Positions 50,135-59,240 of a DNA stretch of 64,000 bases are shown here, piece after piece. The notes under the pieces were generated by a model. It worked only from the letters and a program-made list of their open reading frames with translations, did not search any database and had not been told where the DNA came from. Origin of the DNA: Cyanobacteria bacterium FACHB-502. GTDB lineage: Bacteria; Cyanobacteriota; Cyanobacteriia; Elainellales; Elainellaceae. A program made the translations under genes and the position numbers. Where the stretch lies: positions 23,281 to 87,280 of the forward strand of contig JACJNZ010000015.1 in the NCBI GenBank assembly GCA_014695325.1, written 5' to 3'. How positions within the stretch are numbered: position 1 is the stretch's first letter; each line of letters opens with the position of its first letter.

Positions 50135-51246
50135 CAGGCAGACATCTGAACACTAGCAAGCATTCCATACGCTGTGCAGCGCAACTGCTTGATCTGGTCT
50201 TCCAACTTCTCCGGCGTTTCCAGCCCCACCCTGTTCAACATTTCCCGAATCCGATACCGCCAGTCGTGCTGAAGCAAAGCTTCGCGGTAGTTGCGTTCTG
50301 CGTTTCGCTGAAGTGTGGCTTCGTCTGCCAGCACGTCTTCAATAAAAGGAATCCATTCTGTGGGGGCGTCGGGTAGCTCGATCGCGCTATTTTCCCACTG
50401 CATTAACTCTGCAACTCCGCGACCCGTGGGCTTTTTACCGACAACCGTACAGCCTGCCGCCCATGCCTCAAACCAGCGATACAAAATCGGCGAATAGCCC
50501 ATAAACCGCGACTTGTCGCTTGCCTCAAAGCACAAGCTCACTTTTGCCCGATTCAGCAGATTTTTAAGCAGCGTGGCGTGTTCCTCCAGGTTGTACACAT
50601 CCGGTTCGGAGAAGGTGGAATGGTAATAGAACCGATCGCTGCCTGGCTGGTTAAAGTGGGCATATAGCCGCTGATGAGCTTCGGGATTGCGTCGCCCGTA
50701 GCTGAGGAGATCGATCGATCGATGCTGCAAATTTAGCTCCGGCTCCAAGACGTTGGTTGCCAGCGGCAGAAAACTGGCGGAAACGCCCCGAAGTCGCTCT
50801 ACATCCTCTGCCAGCTCACTTCCAATCACAAATAAGTGATCAAATTTGTCTGCTAGGGTGAAATCAAAATGCTGAGGATTGAAGCCATCCAGAATATAGC
50901 CCAGGCACAGGTCAAATTGTTTGAGTACAGAATCCAGCGCATGAACGGACAGCATGAAGCGGGGATTCATACCCACCACTATCAAGACATTTCTCCCGGG
51001 CGGCAGAGGGGGCAACTCTCCCACCTTGTACCAAGACTTGAATAAGCGATGCCGCCATCGCCACAGAAGATGACCGCCGTTGTCTGGCACTTTGGAGTGG
51101 TCGAACAAACGAACGCAGGTATTAAAAAAAGGATAGATAAACGTCGGATCGCAGACACTCCTCAGAGTAGATTCCAGGCTGTGAGCTACTGACCAGCCTA
51201 CATGCTTACAAGCAGGATTGAGTTCTGAGAGAACAAACAGGTTCAT
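50134..51246 (-). CDS. Glycosyltransferase, group-1-like
   Basis: 370 residues, soluble. The C-terminal half has FMGYSPILYRWFEAWAAGCT followed by VVGKKPTGRGVAELMQWENS and LQHDWRYRIREMLNRVGL, the shape of PF13524-like glycosyltransferases that end in an HDWRYRxxxxL helix. The N-terminal half starts MNLFVLSELNPACKHVGWSV. It probably makes a surface glycan; substrate unknown. It is cotranscribed with the SDR and lies just before a second polysaccharide locus. Confidence 0.75.
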   Translation of the reverse strand: MNLFVLSELNPACKHVGWSVAHSLESTLRSVCDPTFIYPFFNTCVRLFDHSKVPDNGGHLLWRWRHRLFKSWYKVGELPPLPPGRNVLIVVGMNPRFMLSVHALDSVLKQFDLCLGYILDGFNPQHFDFTLADKFDHLFVIGSELAEDVERLRGVSASFLPLATNVLEPELNLQHRSIDLLSYGRRNPEAHQRLYAHFNQPGSDRFYYHSTFSEPDVYNLEEHATLLKNLLNRAKVSLCFEASDKSRFMGYSPILYRWFEAWAAGCTVVGKKPTGRGVAELMQWENSAIELPDAPTEWIPFIEDVLADEATLQRNAERNYREALLQHDWRYRIREMLNRVGLETPEKLEDQIKQLRCTAYGMLASVQMSA

Positions 51247-51740
51247 AGGGGATTCAACCCTGGGACAACGAGAAGGTTCATCAAGAACTGAACTCTGAGA
51301 AGACTAAAAAGCTTTATCGGTTGAAGCTTATCTGCTGAATCAGACGGATGCAGTCCAACGGATCGCAAGGAAATAGCCACGATCGCAAATTAACGCTTGG
51401 CTTGAGCCTTCTTCCTAGAATAATTACCTGGAATAACTACCTAGAGTGGCTATCTAGAGTAACTAGCTGGAACAAGCACTGACGCAGCATTGCCAAGACG
51501 CAGCATGGCCAAGCTGAAGAATGAAACCTTAGTAAGGGCAATGGAAAATCCTAATTTTGAGCATACTTACTCTATTCTGACAAGCCAAAAATTCAAGATT
51601 CTTGAGGCAGACCTTCAAAATAGCCTGATTTTATAATAGTAGGCAAAAAAGAAAATCCTGGTATGCTCAGCTACAGACACTTGTACAAGCCCTTCGCGCA
51701 GGTTCAAACTCCTTGTCCAGGACAGGGGCAGCAAAACTTT
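51247..51740. other. Intergenic region with tandem repeats
   Basis: About 490 bases. It contains five 13-bp repeats (51415-51479) and a 16-bp pair (51481-51512). Apart from these there is no recognisable gene or RNA. Confidence 0.6.
51415..51512. repeat. Five 13-bp and two 16-bp tandem repeats in a row
   Basis: CTAGAATAATTAC, CTGGAATAACTAC, CTAGAGTGGCTAT, CTAGAGTAACTAG, CTGGAACAAGCAC (51415-51479), then GACGCAGCATTGCCAA and GACGCAGCATGGCCAA (51481-51512). All are direct and ungapped. Confidence 0.85.
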
Positions 51741-53507
51741 TTACCGCAGCTGATTGCGATCGATAAAGTTCATCAGCGCGTCATACTTAGGCGATCGAGT
51801 CTCCGTGACCGATTCCAGCGCGCCCCACGCGCCCCATTTGCTCGGCTGCACAATGTCGGAAAAGTGCATAAACAGGGTTCCGCCTGCTCCCTTCCACTGA
51901 TTTAGCAAGTCGGTATAGCATTCGCCCATCCTGGGATCACGGTTGAGCGCGGTGAAGAAATTGACCATCGCTTCGTTGTTTTCAACTCCACCTCGTCCGG
52001 TGATGTGCTGACCGCCTTCGTAGGCAACGAGCATCAGCCCGTGGCGTTTGGCAACCTCTGCCTGATAGCGAAACCCGTTTGCCGTGTCTGCCACGCTGTC
52101 GCCCTGAGTGCCGTTCATGCCAAGCTGCTCAAAGGCTTTCGCCATGCCACCATCCTGCTCTCGCATCCAGGACTGCACCGTGCTCTGGCTTTCTGGACTG
52201 CCCAAATTGCCGCTAAAGTAGCCCGTAATCGCGTAGGTGGTGAAGCCGTGCTGATAGCAGGGACGGTTGCCCTCGGCTACCCAGTAGGAACACTTCAGGA
52301 TGCTTTCTTCTAAGCCCTTCCATGCAGTTTGTGTCGCAATCACCGAAATCAGGCGGTCGTTCTGGTCGCCAAACTCTCGCTTCCAGAGGTCAGACATTTG
52401 CGCTGCCCGCATTCCATACCACTGAGCAAACGCATCGCCCTTATCTTGTCCCCAGCGCGCTTTTCCCTGCTCTAGGGCGTAGTGTGCCTGCTGAAACTGC
52501 CAGTTCCACACTTCGTTAGAAAATTCCACATACACGCGGAGGTTGGGATCAAGCCGCTCCTTAACTGTGCGAGCAAAGTTGGTCATGTACTCGTCGGTTG
52601 CCTGATGCGGCATATTAAACCAGGGGTTTGCCTTGAGTCGATTTGCCAGCTCGACCATGATTTCGATCGGTACCCCCTTAACTGCGTACGAGGCATCGTC
52701 CACCTGGGGACGGTTCGACCATTCTTTCTGACCAGAATTATTGGTTCCCATCCAGTCCATAAACCGGAGAGCACTAAATTTGCGGGTGCGCTCTAGAAAG
52801 TCTGGATTAAAAATCTGCTGCTGAAAGGTTTGTTCGTAGGCGATCGGTACGACGTGAATATTGCGAAGGTAATTGCCTGTGCGATTCGGATCGGTTGCCT
52901 TAATAACCAAAAGCAAACCCGACATGGAAGGCGTAACATTGATTACATCACGTCCGGGTCGAGAAGCTGCCTCATCCTTTTTGCCGTCAAACTGATAGTC
53001 GATCGTGCCTTCGCCGTCGTACAGCACCACATACTGCCCACCCGGATATTGTTTCAGATCGCGAAACAGCAACGTAGCAACCTGTGTGTACTTTGGTGGA
53101 TCTGCGGGGGTGGGCAGTGATTTAACCCAGCCATGCTCGTCGAGAGCCAGCTTGTCAAATTCCTCAGTATCCCAGGTCGAATTGCAATCCGGCTGATCAT
53201 CGCACTGGGTAATCCATCTTCTGGAAAACTTAAACGCATCGAGAAAAGGAATCTGGCTTGACCAGTCCGCAATTCCCGCCAGGTTGGTCCCCAGGGCAAG
53301 CTGACCCACCGTATTATCTGCCGAAGCCGCCCTCGCCGGGTGAACCGCATCCTGAGATGCCGTAAAATTCGACAGCGAGGTACAGCCCAAAACCAGAGAG
53401 AGGGCGATCGCAAACAGTCCTGCCAACCGCCCAACCCGGTAGCTAGGGCGAGCCAACCATTTTCGGAATAGGGTACTCCATCGATCGCCACTGATATTGC
53501 GAGTCAT
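51741..53507 (-). CDS. Secreted lipoprotein with a GH-A-like catalytic domain
   Basis: 588 residues. The N-terminus has a basic stretch and a lipobox LVLGCTSLS (Cys near 42), so the protein is probably an outer-face lipoprotein. The rest resembles glycoside hydrolases of clan GH-A: YVEFSNEVWN carries the acid/base Glu332 after Asn (NE motif), and MLVAYEGGQH carries the probable nucleophile Glu497. Homologues in cyanobacteria are often named cellulose-binding protein. It may cleave or remodel the exopolysaccharide of the neighbouring locus. The enzyme activity is inferred from the two Glu only. It is the distal gene of the dTDP-rhamnose unit. Confidence 0.78.
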   Translation of the reverse strand: MTRNISGDRWSTLFRKWLARPSYRVGRLAGLFAIALSLVLGCTSLSNFTASQDAVHPARAASADNTVGQLALGTNLAGIADWSSQIPFLDAFKFSRRWITQCDDQPDCNSTWDTEEFDKLALDEHGWVKSLPTPADPPKYTQVATLLFRDLKQYPGGQYVVLYDGEGTIDYQFDGKKDEAASRPGRDVINVTPSMSGLLLVIKATDPNRTGNYLRNIHVVPIAYEQTFQQQIFNPDFLERTRKFSALRFMDWMGTNNSGQKEWSNRPQVDDASYAVKGVPIEIMVELANRLKANPWFNMPHQATDEYMTNFARTVKERLDPNLRVYVEFSNEVWNWQFQQAHYALEQGKARWGQDKGDAFAQWYGMRAAQMSDLWKREFGDQNDRLISVIATQTAWKGLEESILKCSYWVAEGNRPCYQHGFTTYAITGYFSGNLGSPESQSTVQSWMREQDGGMAKAFEQLGMNGTQGDSVADTANGFRYQAEVAKRHGLMLVAYEGGQHITGRGGVENNEAMVNFFTALNRDPRMGECYTDLLNQWKGAGGTLFMHFSDIVQPSKWGAWGALESVTETRSPKYDALMNFIDRNQLR

Positions 53508-53570
53508 GGATGATTCCTCCTGAATTTGTGAACTGGCTATTGCTTGGCGACCCCGATGCCTACCCTGCCC

Positions 53571-54653
53571 CTATGCATACACTTTGCGATAGTACGCCTG
53601 ATACTCGTCTGATAAGAGCGGCTGCCACCACTCCGAATGGTCAAGATACCACTGCACAGTGCGTCGTAGGCCTTCTTCGACCGTTACCGAAGGCGTCCAG
53701 CCCAGCTCGGTTTTGATTTTGGTGGCATCAATGGCATAGCGGCGATCGTGTCCCGGTCGGTCTTTGACAAAGGTAATCAGGTCTTGCGCCGGACGCACGG
53801 GCAGCTCAGGTGCGAGTTCGTTCATCAGGTCGCAGAGCATTTGCACCAGATCGAGGTTCTTCACTTCATTGTTGCCGCCAACGTTGTAGGTTTCGCCCGG
53901 TTTGCTGGACTGGATCACCGTATCGATCGCGCTGCAATGGTCTTCCACATACAGCCAGTCCCGAATGTTTTGTCCATCGCCATACACGGGCAGCGGCTTA
54001 CCCAGCAAAATATTAATGCACATCAGCGGGATCAGCTTTTCCGGGAAGTGATAGGGACCGTAGTTGTTGGAACAGTTGGTCATCAGCGTCGGCAGACCAT
54101 AGGTGTGGTAGTAGGCGCGCACCAGATGATCGCTGCCTGCCTTGGATGCCGAGTAGGGACTGTTGGGTGCGTAGGGTGTCGTTTCTGCAAAGGCGGGATC
54201 ATCCGCTTCCAGGCTGCCGTACACCTCATCGGTCGAAACGTGGTGGAAGCGATAATGCTCTGGTTTGCCCTGCGCCTGCCAGTGCTGCCGGAATGCCTCT
54301 AGCAAAGTGAACGTGCCGACCACATTGGTTTGCACGAACGCGCCCGGACCCAAAATCGATCGATCCACATGGGACTCTGCCGCAAAGTGAACCAGCGTAT
54401 CGATGCCTTCTTCGCGCAGTAAATCGTCAATCAACGCCCGATCGCAGATATCACCTTTCACAAAGCGCAGATTAGCGTGTCCTTCCAGCCCAGCCAGGTT
54501 TGCCCGATTTCCGGCATAGGTGAGCGCATCCAGCACAACGACGCGATCGCCCGGATAGTGCTGACACCAGTAATGGACAAAGTTGGAGCCAATAAAGCCT
54601 GCGCCTCCGGTAATGATCAGCTTGCGCGGCAGGCGGGTCTGGTCGAGAGACAT
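53571..54653 (-). CDS. rfbB: dTDP-glucose 4,6-dehydratase RfbB/RmlB
   Basis: 360 residues, an extended [21 protein letters not shown] binds [11 protein letters not shown] supplies the catalytic Thr-Asp-Glu, and [11 protein letters not shown] the Yxxx[20 protein letters not shown] binds the sugar nucleotide. It converts dTDP-glucose to dTDP-4-keto-6-deoxyglucose, step two of dTDP-L-rhamnose synthesis. The three other rhamnose genes lie just upstream on the same strand. A 198-nt gap holding a dispersed repeat separates it from rfbA. Confidence 0.95.
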   Translation of the reverse strand: MSLDQTRLPRKLIITGGAGFIGSNFVHYWCQHYPGDRVVVLDALTYAGNRANLAGLEGHANLRFVKGDICDRALIDDLLREEGIDTLVHFAAESHVDRSILGPGAFVQTNVVGTFTLLEAFRQHWQAQGKPEHYRFHHVSTDEVYGSLEADDPAFAETTPYAPNSPYSASKAGSDHLVRAYYHTYGLPTLMTNCSNNYGPYHFPEKLIPLMCINILLGKPLPVYGDGQNIRDWLYVEDHCSAIDTVIQSSKPGETYNVGGNNEVKNLDLVQMLCDLMNELAPELPVRPAQDLITFVKDRPGHDRRYAIDATKIKTELGWTPSVTVEEGLRRTVQWYLDHSEWWQPLLSDEYQAYYRKVYA

Positions 54654-54720
54654 ACTTTCTATTTCCTGTCTTGAAGATATTTGTTGCTGAATCGGGTTTT
54701 AGGGTGGTTGAGGAGTTGCA

Positions 54721-54850
54721 GAGGTTCTATATTGCCCCCTAAATCCCCTATTTGTTACTTGCTGCTCTAAAAGAGCGAGGAGGAACGTTGAAAGCCAGCA
54801 TGATTGGCTCGGTTCCTTGCAAAATTAGGGACTAGGGGGATGGTTCGAGG
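54721..54850 (+). repeat. Dispersed repeat with an internal insertion
   Basis: ATTGCCCCCTAAATCCCCTA at the left end and GGCTCGGTTCC, then ATTAGGGACTAGGGGGATGG at the right end match the full element. The middle carries about 30 extra bases. It ends next to the rfbA stop. Confidence 0.8.
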
Positions 54851-54851
54851 C

Positions 54852-55925
54852 TTAGTTCAGTTCGATCTGGCAATCGTCGCCGATCATAAATCGCAGAGCC
54901 TTTGGGCGGCAGTCGGCTTCGCGAAGATGGGCACGTTGTCCGATAACGCTGTCCACAATGCGGTGATGAATGGTTTCGAGCTTCGCGCCCTGCAAAATGA
55001 CGCTGTGTTCTAGATCGATTTCTAGCAGTTTGGCTTCGCTGGCGATGCTGCTGTAGGGACCGATAAAACAGTTCTCCAGATGGCAGTTTTCGCCAATCGT
55101 CACCGGACCCCGAATTGTGCTGTTGATAATCTTTGTGCCTTTGCCGACGTGAACCCGTCCGATAATACGGCTGCGATCGTCTACTTCGCCTTCAACGTTG
55201 CAATCCAGGCAGCTATCGAGAATCACCCGGTTGGCTTCCAGCAGGTCGTCTTTTTTCCCGGTGTCTAGCCACCAGCCGCGAATTTGCCGTGCCTCCACTG
55301 GGTTTTGCCAGTCGATCAAAGTCTGGATTGCATCGGTGATTTCGAGTTCGCCCCTGGCTGAAGGCTGAATTGAATCGATCGCCTTGTGAATTGTGTTGGT
55401 AAAGATATAAATTCCTACCAGTGCCAGGTTCGAGGGCGGATTTTTAGGCTTTTCAACCAGCTGAAGCAGTCGTCCGTTTTCATCGACTTTTGCCACCCCA
55501 AAGGCACTCGGATTTGGAACCGGACAAAGCAGCGTCAGCGCGTCAAGACTGTTGGCATGGAAGTGTTCTAGAAACAGATCCAGGTTGCTCTGTACCAGGT
55601 TGTCACCCAGATACATCACAAACGGCGAATCGCCTAAAAACGGCCGGGCAATCTTGACGGCGTGTGCCAGTCCTGCAGGCTTGTCCTGCAAGATGTATTC
55701 AATCTTTGCGCCAAATCGATCGCCGTTGCCCGTTTTTGCTTTCACCTCTTCACCCGTTTCGGGGCTGATGATGATGCCAATCTCGGTGATCCCTGCAGCG
55801 ACGATCGACTCGATGCCGTACCAGAGGATCGGTTTATTGGCAACAGGCACAAGCTGTTTAGCTCCCGTATAGGTCAACGGGCGCAGACGAGTTCCCTTAC
55901 CGCCGGACAGAATAATTGCTTTCAT
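54852..55925 (-). CDS. rfbA: Glucose-1-phosphate thymidylyltransferase, long form (RmlA-long)
   Basis: 357 residues from ATG 55925. The nucleotidyltransferase domain has LSGGKGTRLRPLTYTGAKQL, VMYLGDNLV, EKPKNPPS and GWWLDTGKKDDL. A left-handed beta-helix C-terminal part follows (IIGRVHVGKGTKIINSTIRG, then IGENCHLENCF), which is what distinguishes the long form from the 290-residue RmlA. It makes dTDP-glucose. The start lies inside the last codons of rfbD, an overlap of 29 bases; a longer frame to 56003 has no support. Confidence 0.94.
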   Translation of the reverse strand: MKAIILSGGKGTRLRPLTYTGAKQLVPVANKPILWYGIESIVAAGITEIGIIISPETGEEVKAKTGNGDRFGAKIEYILQDKPAGLAHAVKIARPFLGDSPFVMYLGDNLVQSNLDLFLEHFHANSLDALTLLCPVPNPSAFGVAKVDENGRLLQLVEKPKNPPSNLALVGIYIFTNTIHKAIDSIQPSARGELEITDAIQTLIDWQNPVEARQIRGWWLDTGKKDDLLEANRVILDSCLDCNVEGEVDDRSRIIGRVHVGKGTKIINSTIRGPVTIGENCHLENCFIGPYSSIASEAKLLEIDLEHSVILQGAKLETIHHRIVDSVIGQRAHLREADCRPKALRFMIGDDCQIELN

Positions 55926-56838
55926 GGGCGTGGATGTATTCAGTGAGCATCTGACGAAGTGCCTGTCGCCATTGGGACGGCGGAGCAGGAAGCAGTTTAC
56001 CAACCTTCTGGCAGGCTAAAACTGAGTAAGCAGGACGCTGGGCAGGGGTTGGATATTCCGGCGTGGTAATCGGAATAACCTGCTTGACCTTCAGAGGCAG
56101 GTTTAACGCCTGCGCCTCCTCAAAGATGGCAACTGCAAAGTCATACCAGCTTGCAGCTCCGCTATTCGTAAAGTGATAAATGCCGCTTAGCGACACCGGA
56201 TCGCGACCATTGGCTTTGGCGAGAAACTGACCAGAGAGAACGGTAATCGCACGGGCAATGTCCGCTGACCAGGTCGGTGTGCCAATCTGATCGGCAACGA
56301 CCCGGACTTCCTCGCGCTCTTTACCCAACCGCAGCATAGTTTTGACGAAATTGCCCTTGCCATAGGTTCCATAGACCCAGGCTGTTCGTAGAATTGTGTA
56401 GGGCGCAGAAGAATCTTCACAAACCTGCTGAATCCCGACTTCGCCTGCCCGCTTCGACTGACCGTAAACGCCGATCGGGTTGGTAGGGTCAGTTTCGGTG
56501 TAAGGCGTACTCTGAGAACCATCAAACACGTAGTCTGTGGAAATGTGAATCAGCGGAATTTTGAGCGATCGGGCTTCTTCCGCCATCACGGTGGGCGCAG
56601 TGCCATTGATTGCCTGTGCCAGATCTGCTTCGGTTTCGGCTTTGTCTACGGCGGTGTAGGCAGCCGCATTCACGATCAGATCGGGCTGAGCTTCGCGAAT
56701 GGTCTGACGAATCTGCTCGAGTTCGGTCAGGTCGAGTTCGTCTCGCGCCACGCCGATGACCTTGCCTAAGGAACTGAGGGTCTGTTGCAGTTCGTGCCCG
56801 ACCTGTCCTGCCTTGCCAATTAATAGAATGCGCGTCAT
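55897..56838 (-). CDS. rfbD: dTDP-4-dehydrorhamnose reductase RfbD/RmlD
   Basis: 313 residues of the extended-SDR type. LLIGKAGQVGHELQ is the cofactor loop, STDYVFDGS supplies the catalytic Thr and Asp, and YGQSKRAGE is the YxxxK. WSADIARAI and GIYHFTNSGAASWYDFA are family marks. It reduces dTDP-4-dehydro-L-rhamnose with NADPH, the last step of the pathway. Its tail overlaps rfbA. Confidence 0.94.
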   Translation of the reverse strand: MTRILLIGKAGQVGHELQQTLSSLGKVIGVARDELDLTELEQIRQTIREAQPDLIVNAAAYTAVDKAETEADLAQAINGTAPTVMAEEARSLKIPLIHISTDYVFDGSQSTPYTETDPTNPIGVYGQSKRAGEVGIQQVCEDSSAPYTILRTAWVYGTYGKGNFVKTMLRLGKEREEVRVVADQIGTPTWSADIARAITVLSGQFLAKANGRDPVSLSGIYHFTNSGAASWYDFAVAIFEEAQALNLPLKVKQVIPITTPEYPTPAQRPAYSVLACQKVGKLLPAPPSQWRQALRQMLTEYIHAHESNYSVRR

Positions 56839-56891
56839 GAATTTCTCAATTGCTCTCTGGTTGCATCAGGAGGTTACGCTGAAACCTTGAC

Positions 56892-56925
56892 TTCACTCGT
56901 TAGGGAATTTCACTCGCTAGGGCTA
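56892..56925. repeat. 17-bp tandem duplication
   Basis: TTCACTCGTTAGGGAAT and TTCACTCGCTAGGGCTA stand next to each other upstream of rfbD. The surrounding gap (56839-57087) shows nothing else. Confidence 0.75.
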
Positions 56926-57087
56926 TTCTGCCCTGAATTTCCGTAGAAACTGCTATCTCACCCAATCATCCCTCATGGGGAAGCGAGATTTTTCTGATCT
57001 TTGGGCGACATTACGAAATCTTTAGCGATCGATGAAGCCTCGATTACTGATGCCCAGAACCGCAGGCAGAAAGGGCAAATCAGGGTG

Positions 57088-57633
57088 CTAGTCAAATAAA
57101 TCTGCCTGTTTGAGCGGAATGCCCGCCTGATCCTTTGCAGAAACGATCGGCTCTCCTAACAGGTTCCAGTGAATGCCCAGGTCTGGATCGTTCCACAAAA
57201 TCGATCGTTCATGGGCGGGCGCGTAATAGTCAGTCGTCTTGTACAGCACTTCGGTTCCGTCTTCCAGTGCCACAAAGCCGTGGGCAAAGCCAGGGGGAAT
57301 CCAGAGCTGCTGTTTGTTCGCCGCGCTTAGCTCGTAGCCAACCCACTGCCCAAACGTCGGCGAACCTTTGCGAATGTCTACTGCCACATCAAAGATTGCC
57401 CCTGCTACCACTCGCACCAGTTTCCCCTGCGCCTGCTGAATCTGGTAGTGCAATCCTCGCAGCACATTTTTTGCCGATCGCGAGTGATTGTCCTGCACAA
57501 ACCGTAGACTGAGTCCAGTCTTATCCTGAAACACCTGCTCATTAAAGCTTTCAAAGAAAAATCCGCGATCGTCCCCGAATACGCGAGGTTCAATCAGCAG
57601 GACATCGGGAATTTCTGTTTGAGTAATGTTCAT
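57088..57633 (-). CDS. rfbC: dTDP-4-dehydrorhamnose 3,5-epimerase RfbC/RmlC
   Basis: 181 residues, the usual length of this cupin-fold enzyme. VLRGLHYQ supplies the base His, DVRKGSPTFGQW-like DIRKGSPTFGQW follows, and PPGFAHGFVAL and YKTTDYYAP complete the site. It epimerises C3 and C5 of the 4-keto sugar before RfbD. It is the first of the four rhamnose genes on this strand, with a 249-base gap to rfbD, and may have its own promoter. Confidence 0.94.
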   Translation of the reverse strand: MNITQTEIPDVLLIEPRVFGDDRGFFFESFNEQVFQDKTGLSLRFVQDNHSRSAKNVLRGLHYQIQQAQGKLVRVVAGAIFDVAVDIRKGSPTFGQWVGYELSAANKQQLWIPPGFAHGFVALEDGTEVLYKTTDYYAPAHERSILWNDPDLGIHWNLLGEPIVSAKDQAGIPLKQADLFD

Positions 57634-57673
57634 GCCTTTCCTGGAGGTTGTGAGTCACTTCACAGCCAGGATC

Positions 57674-58915
57674 TTACACGACATCTCGTTCGGTTCTAAC
57701 CCATGTTTTCTCACGATTTACCAAAAATGCACAATAGAGCGGGATCTTCCACAGTACATAAAGCGGAACCGTCAACAGCGTCGTCAGCGGCAGATCCGCT
57801 TTGCCGAATCCTGCCCAGGCAAGCCCGATCGCCAGCAGCAGCATGGCTCCACCCGCGCTGAATAGAATGGCAGGCAACACCGAGCCGCCCAGCCCCAACA
57901 AGACGATCGACAGGGTTAGCCCGCCCAGCCAGAGCATCACCAGCAGCGACAGGGGCGGAATGGCGAGATCGAGTGCCATTATCAGCAGATCAAACCGCTT
58001 TTGATGCAGCGATGCTTTCAGCAGGCGGGGAACCTGGGTCAGTAAGGTTTGCAGATGTCCGTGTTCCCAGCGAGTCCGTTGCTTTTTCGCAGCTTGCTCT
58101 TGTTGCGGTAAACGACCCATCACCAGCGTCTCTGGGCAGAGAGCGGGCGGATGTCCCTTGATCGCCAGATCGACCCCCAACTGCATATCTTCCACAATAT
58201 TGCTGCTTGCCAGCTTTGCCGATTGAATCACTGCCCAGGGAAACGCCATGCCCGTTCCGGTAAGGGGACTCGGCAAACCCAGTCGCTCTAAGCCGCGCGG
58301 ACGCACTAAATTTTTCACCAAAAAAGCCAGAGCAGACACTGCATCCTTGGGCTGGGGCTGAGCAGGTCGCTCCAGCAAATAGACTGCCTGCACCGGACGA
58401 TGGGTAGCTAAAGCTTTGCGGCTGATTCGATCGATCGCCCCATCGGTCACTTCACAGTCTGCATCGACCATCACCACCACATCGGGCGGATTATTTGCAA
58501 GATAGCGCATGCCATAATCAAGGGCAAAGCCTTTGCCGCGGCGATCGGCATCCTGGCGTTCCAGTACCGTAGCACCCATCGATCGGGCAATATCTGCCGT
58601 GTCGTCGGTGCAGTTATCCGCAATGACAACTAATTGATGTGCTCCTTGATGCGTTCCATCGGTCGACAGAGCCGAGGATTTGAGCTGCGCGATTAAAATT
58701 TCCAGTACCGGGCGAATTCCCGCAGCCTCGTTGTGTGCCGGAACCAGGACTGCGATTTTTGCCTGCTTACCTGCCGGATAGGACGATTGCCCAATTCCTT
58801 TTCTAACGGGCAACAGAGCCGAAACACACTCAATCAGCAGCACGCCAATCGGGAGCAGGAGTATGAGGGCGATCGTGAGCAGCCCCCCATTGAAGACAAA
58901 AAACAGTGCAGACAC
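57674..58915 (-). CDS. Membrane GT2-family glycosyltransferase
   Basis: 413 residues. An N-terminal helix precedes the GT-A domain: IAVLVPAHNEAAGIRPVLEI, then VVMVDADCEV (DxD) and KKQRTRWEHGHLQ, the QxxRW motif of processive family-2 synthases. Three helices at the C-terminus (about 310-400) hold it in the membrane. It could be a polymerising or priming transferase for the rhamnose-containing polysaccharide. It lies 40 bases upstream of rfbC on the same strand. The product is inferred from context. Confidence 0.88.
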   Translation of the reverse strand: MSALFFVFNGGLLTIALILLLPIGVLLIECVSALLPVRKGIGQSSYPAGKQAKIAVLVPAHNEAAGIRPVLEILIAQLKSSALSTDGTHQGAHQLVVIADNCTDDTADIARSMGATVLERQDADRRGKGFALDYGMRYLANNPPDVVVMVDADCEVTDGAIDRISRKALATHRPVQAVYLLERPAQPQPKDAVSALAFLVKNLVRPRGLERLGLPSPLTGTGMAFPWAVIQSAKLASSNIVEDMQLGVDLAIKGHPPALCPETLVMGRLPQQEQAAKKQRTRWEHGHLQTLLTQVPRLLKASLHQKRFDLLIMALDLAIPPLSLLVMLWLGGLTLSIVLLGLGGSVLPAILFSAGGAMLLLAIGLAWAGFGKADLPLTTLLTVPLYVLWKIPLYCAFLVNREKTWVRTERDVV

Positions 58916-59240
58916 GGAGATTCACCTCAGACTTGGATTTATGGCAGGATGTCTGACGGCTGTAATGTAGGAGACCTACACACCCGGAGATACCCCTGAC
59001 TTCTTACCTAAAATGTACCATCGTCTTAATGCTCTTCTGTTAATCCAATGGAAGAAAATTAAGGGCAGAGAAAGCTCAAAAAATAAATAATTGTGTTGAT
59101 TGCTTCGCCCCAGAAAGCCTGTTGCCAGTGCGATCGGTCTACAAAACTGGGCTTGCCTGCTTCAGCCCACCCGACTGCTCAATGTTTTGGGACTTGTCGT
59201 GTCTTCCTTGCATTGGGAAGCGTTCGCCCATCTCAAAAAC
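58916..59240. other. Intergenic region, about 325 bp
   Basis: No gene-like frame. AT-rich part near 59050-59095 could be promoter DNA of the GT2 gene. The GTCTCC-type sequences near 58940-58995 form no clear hairpin. Confidence 0.5.
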
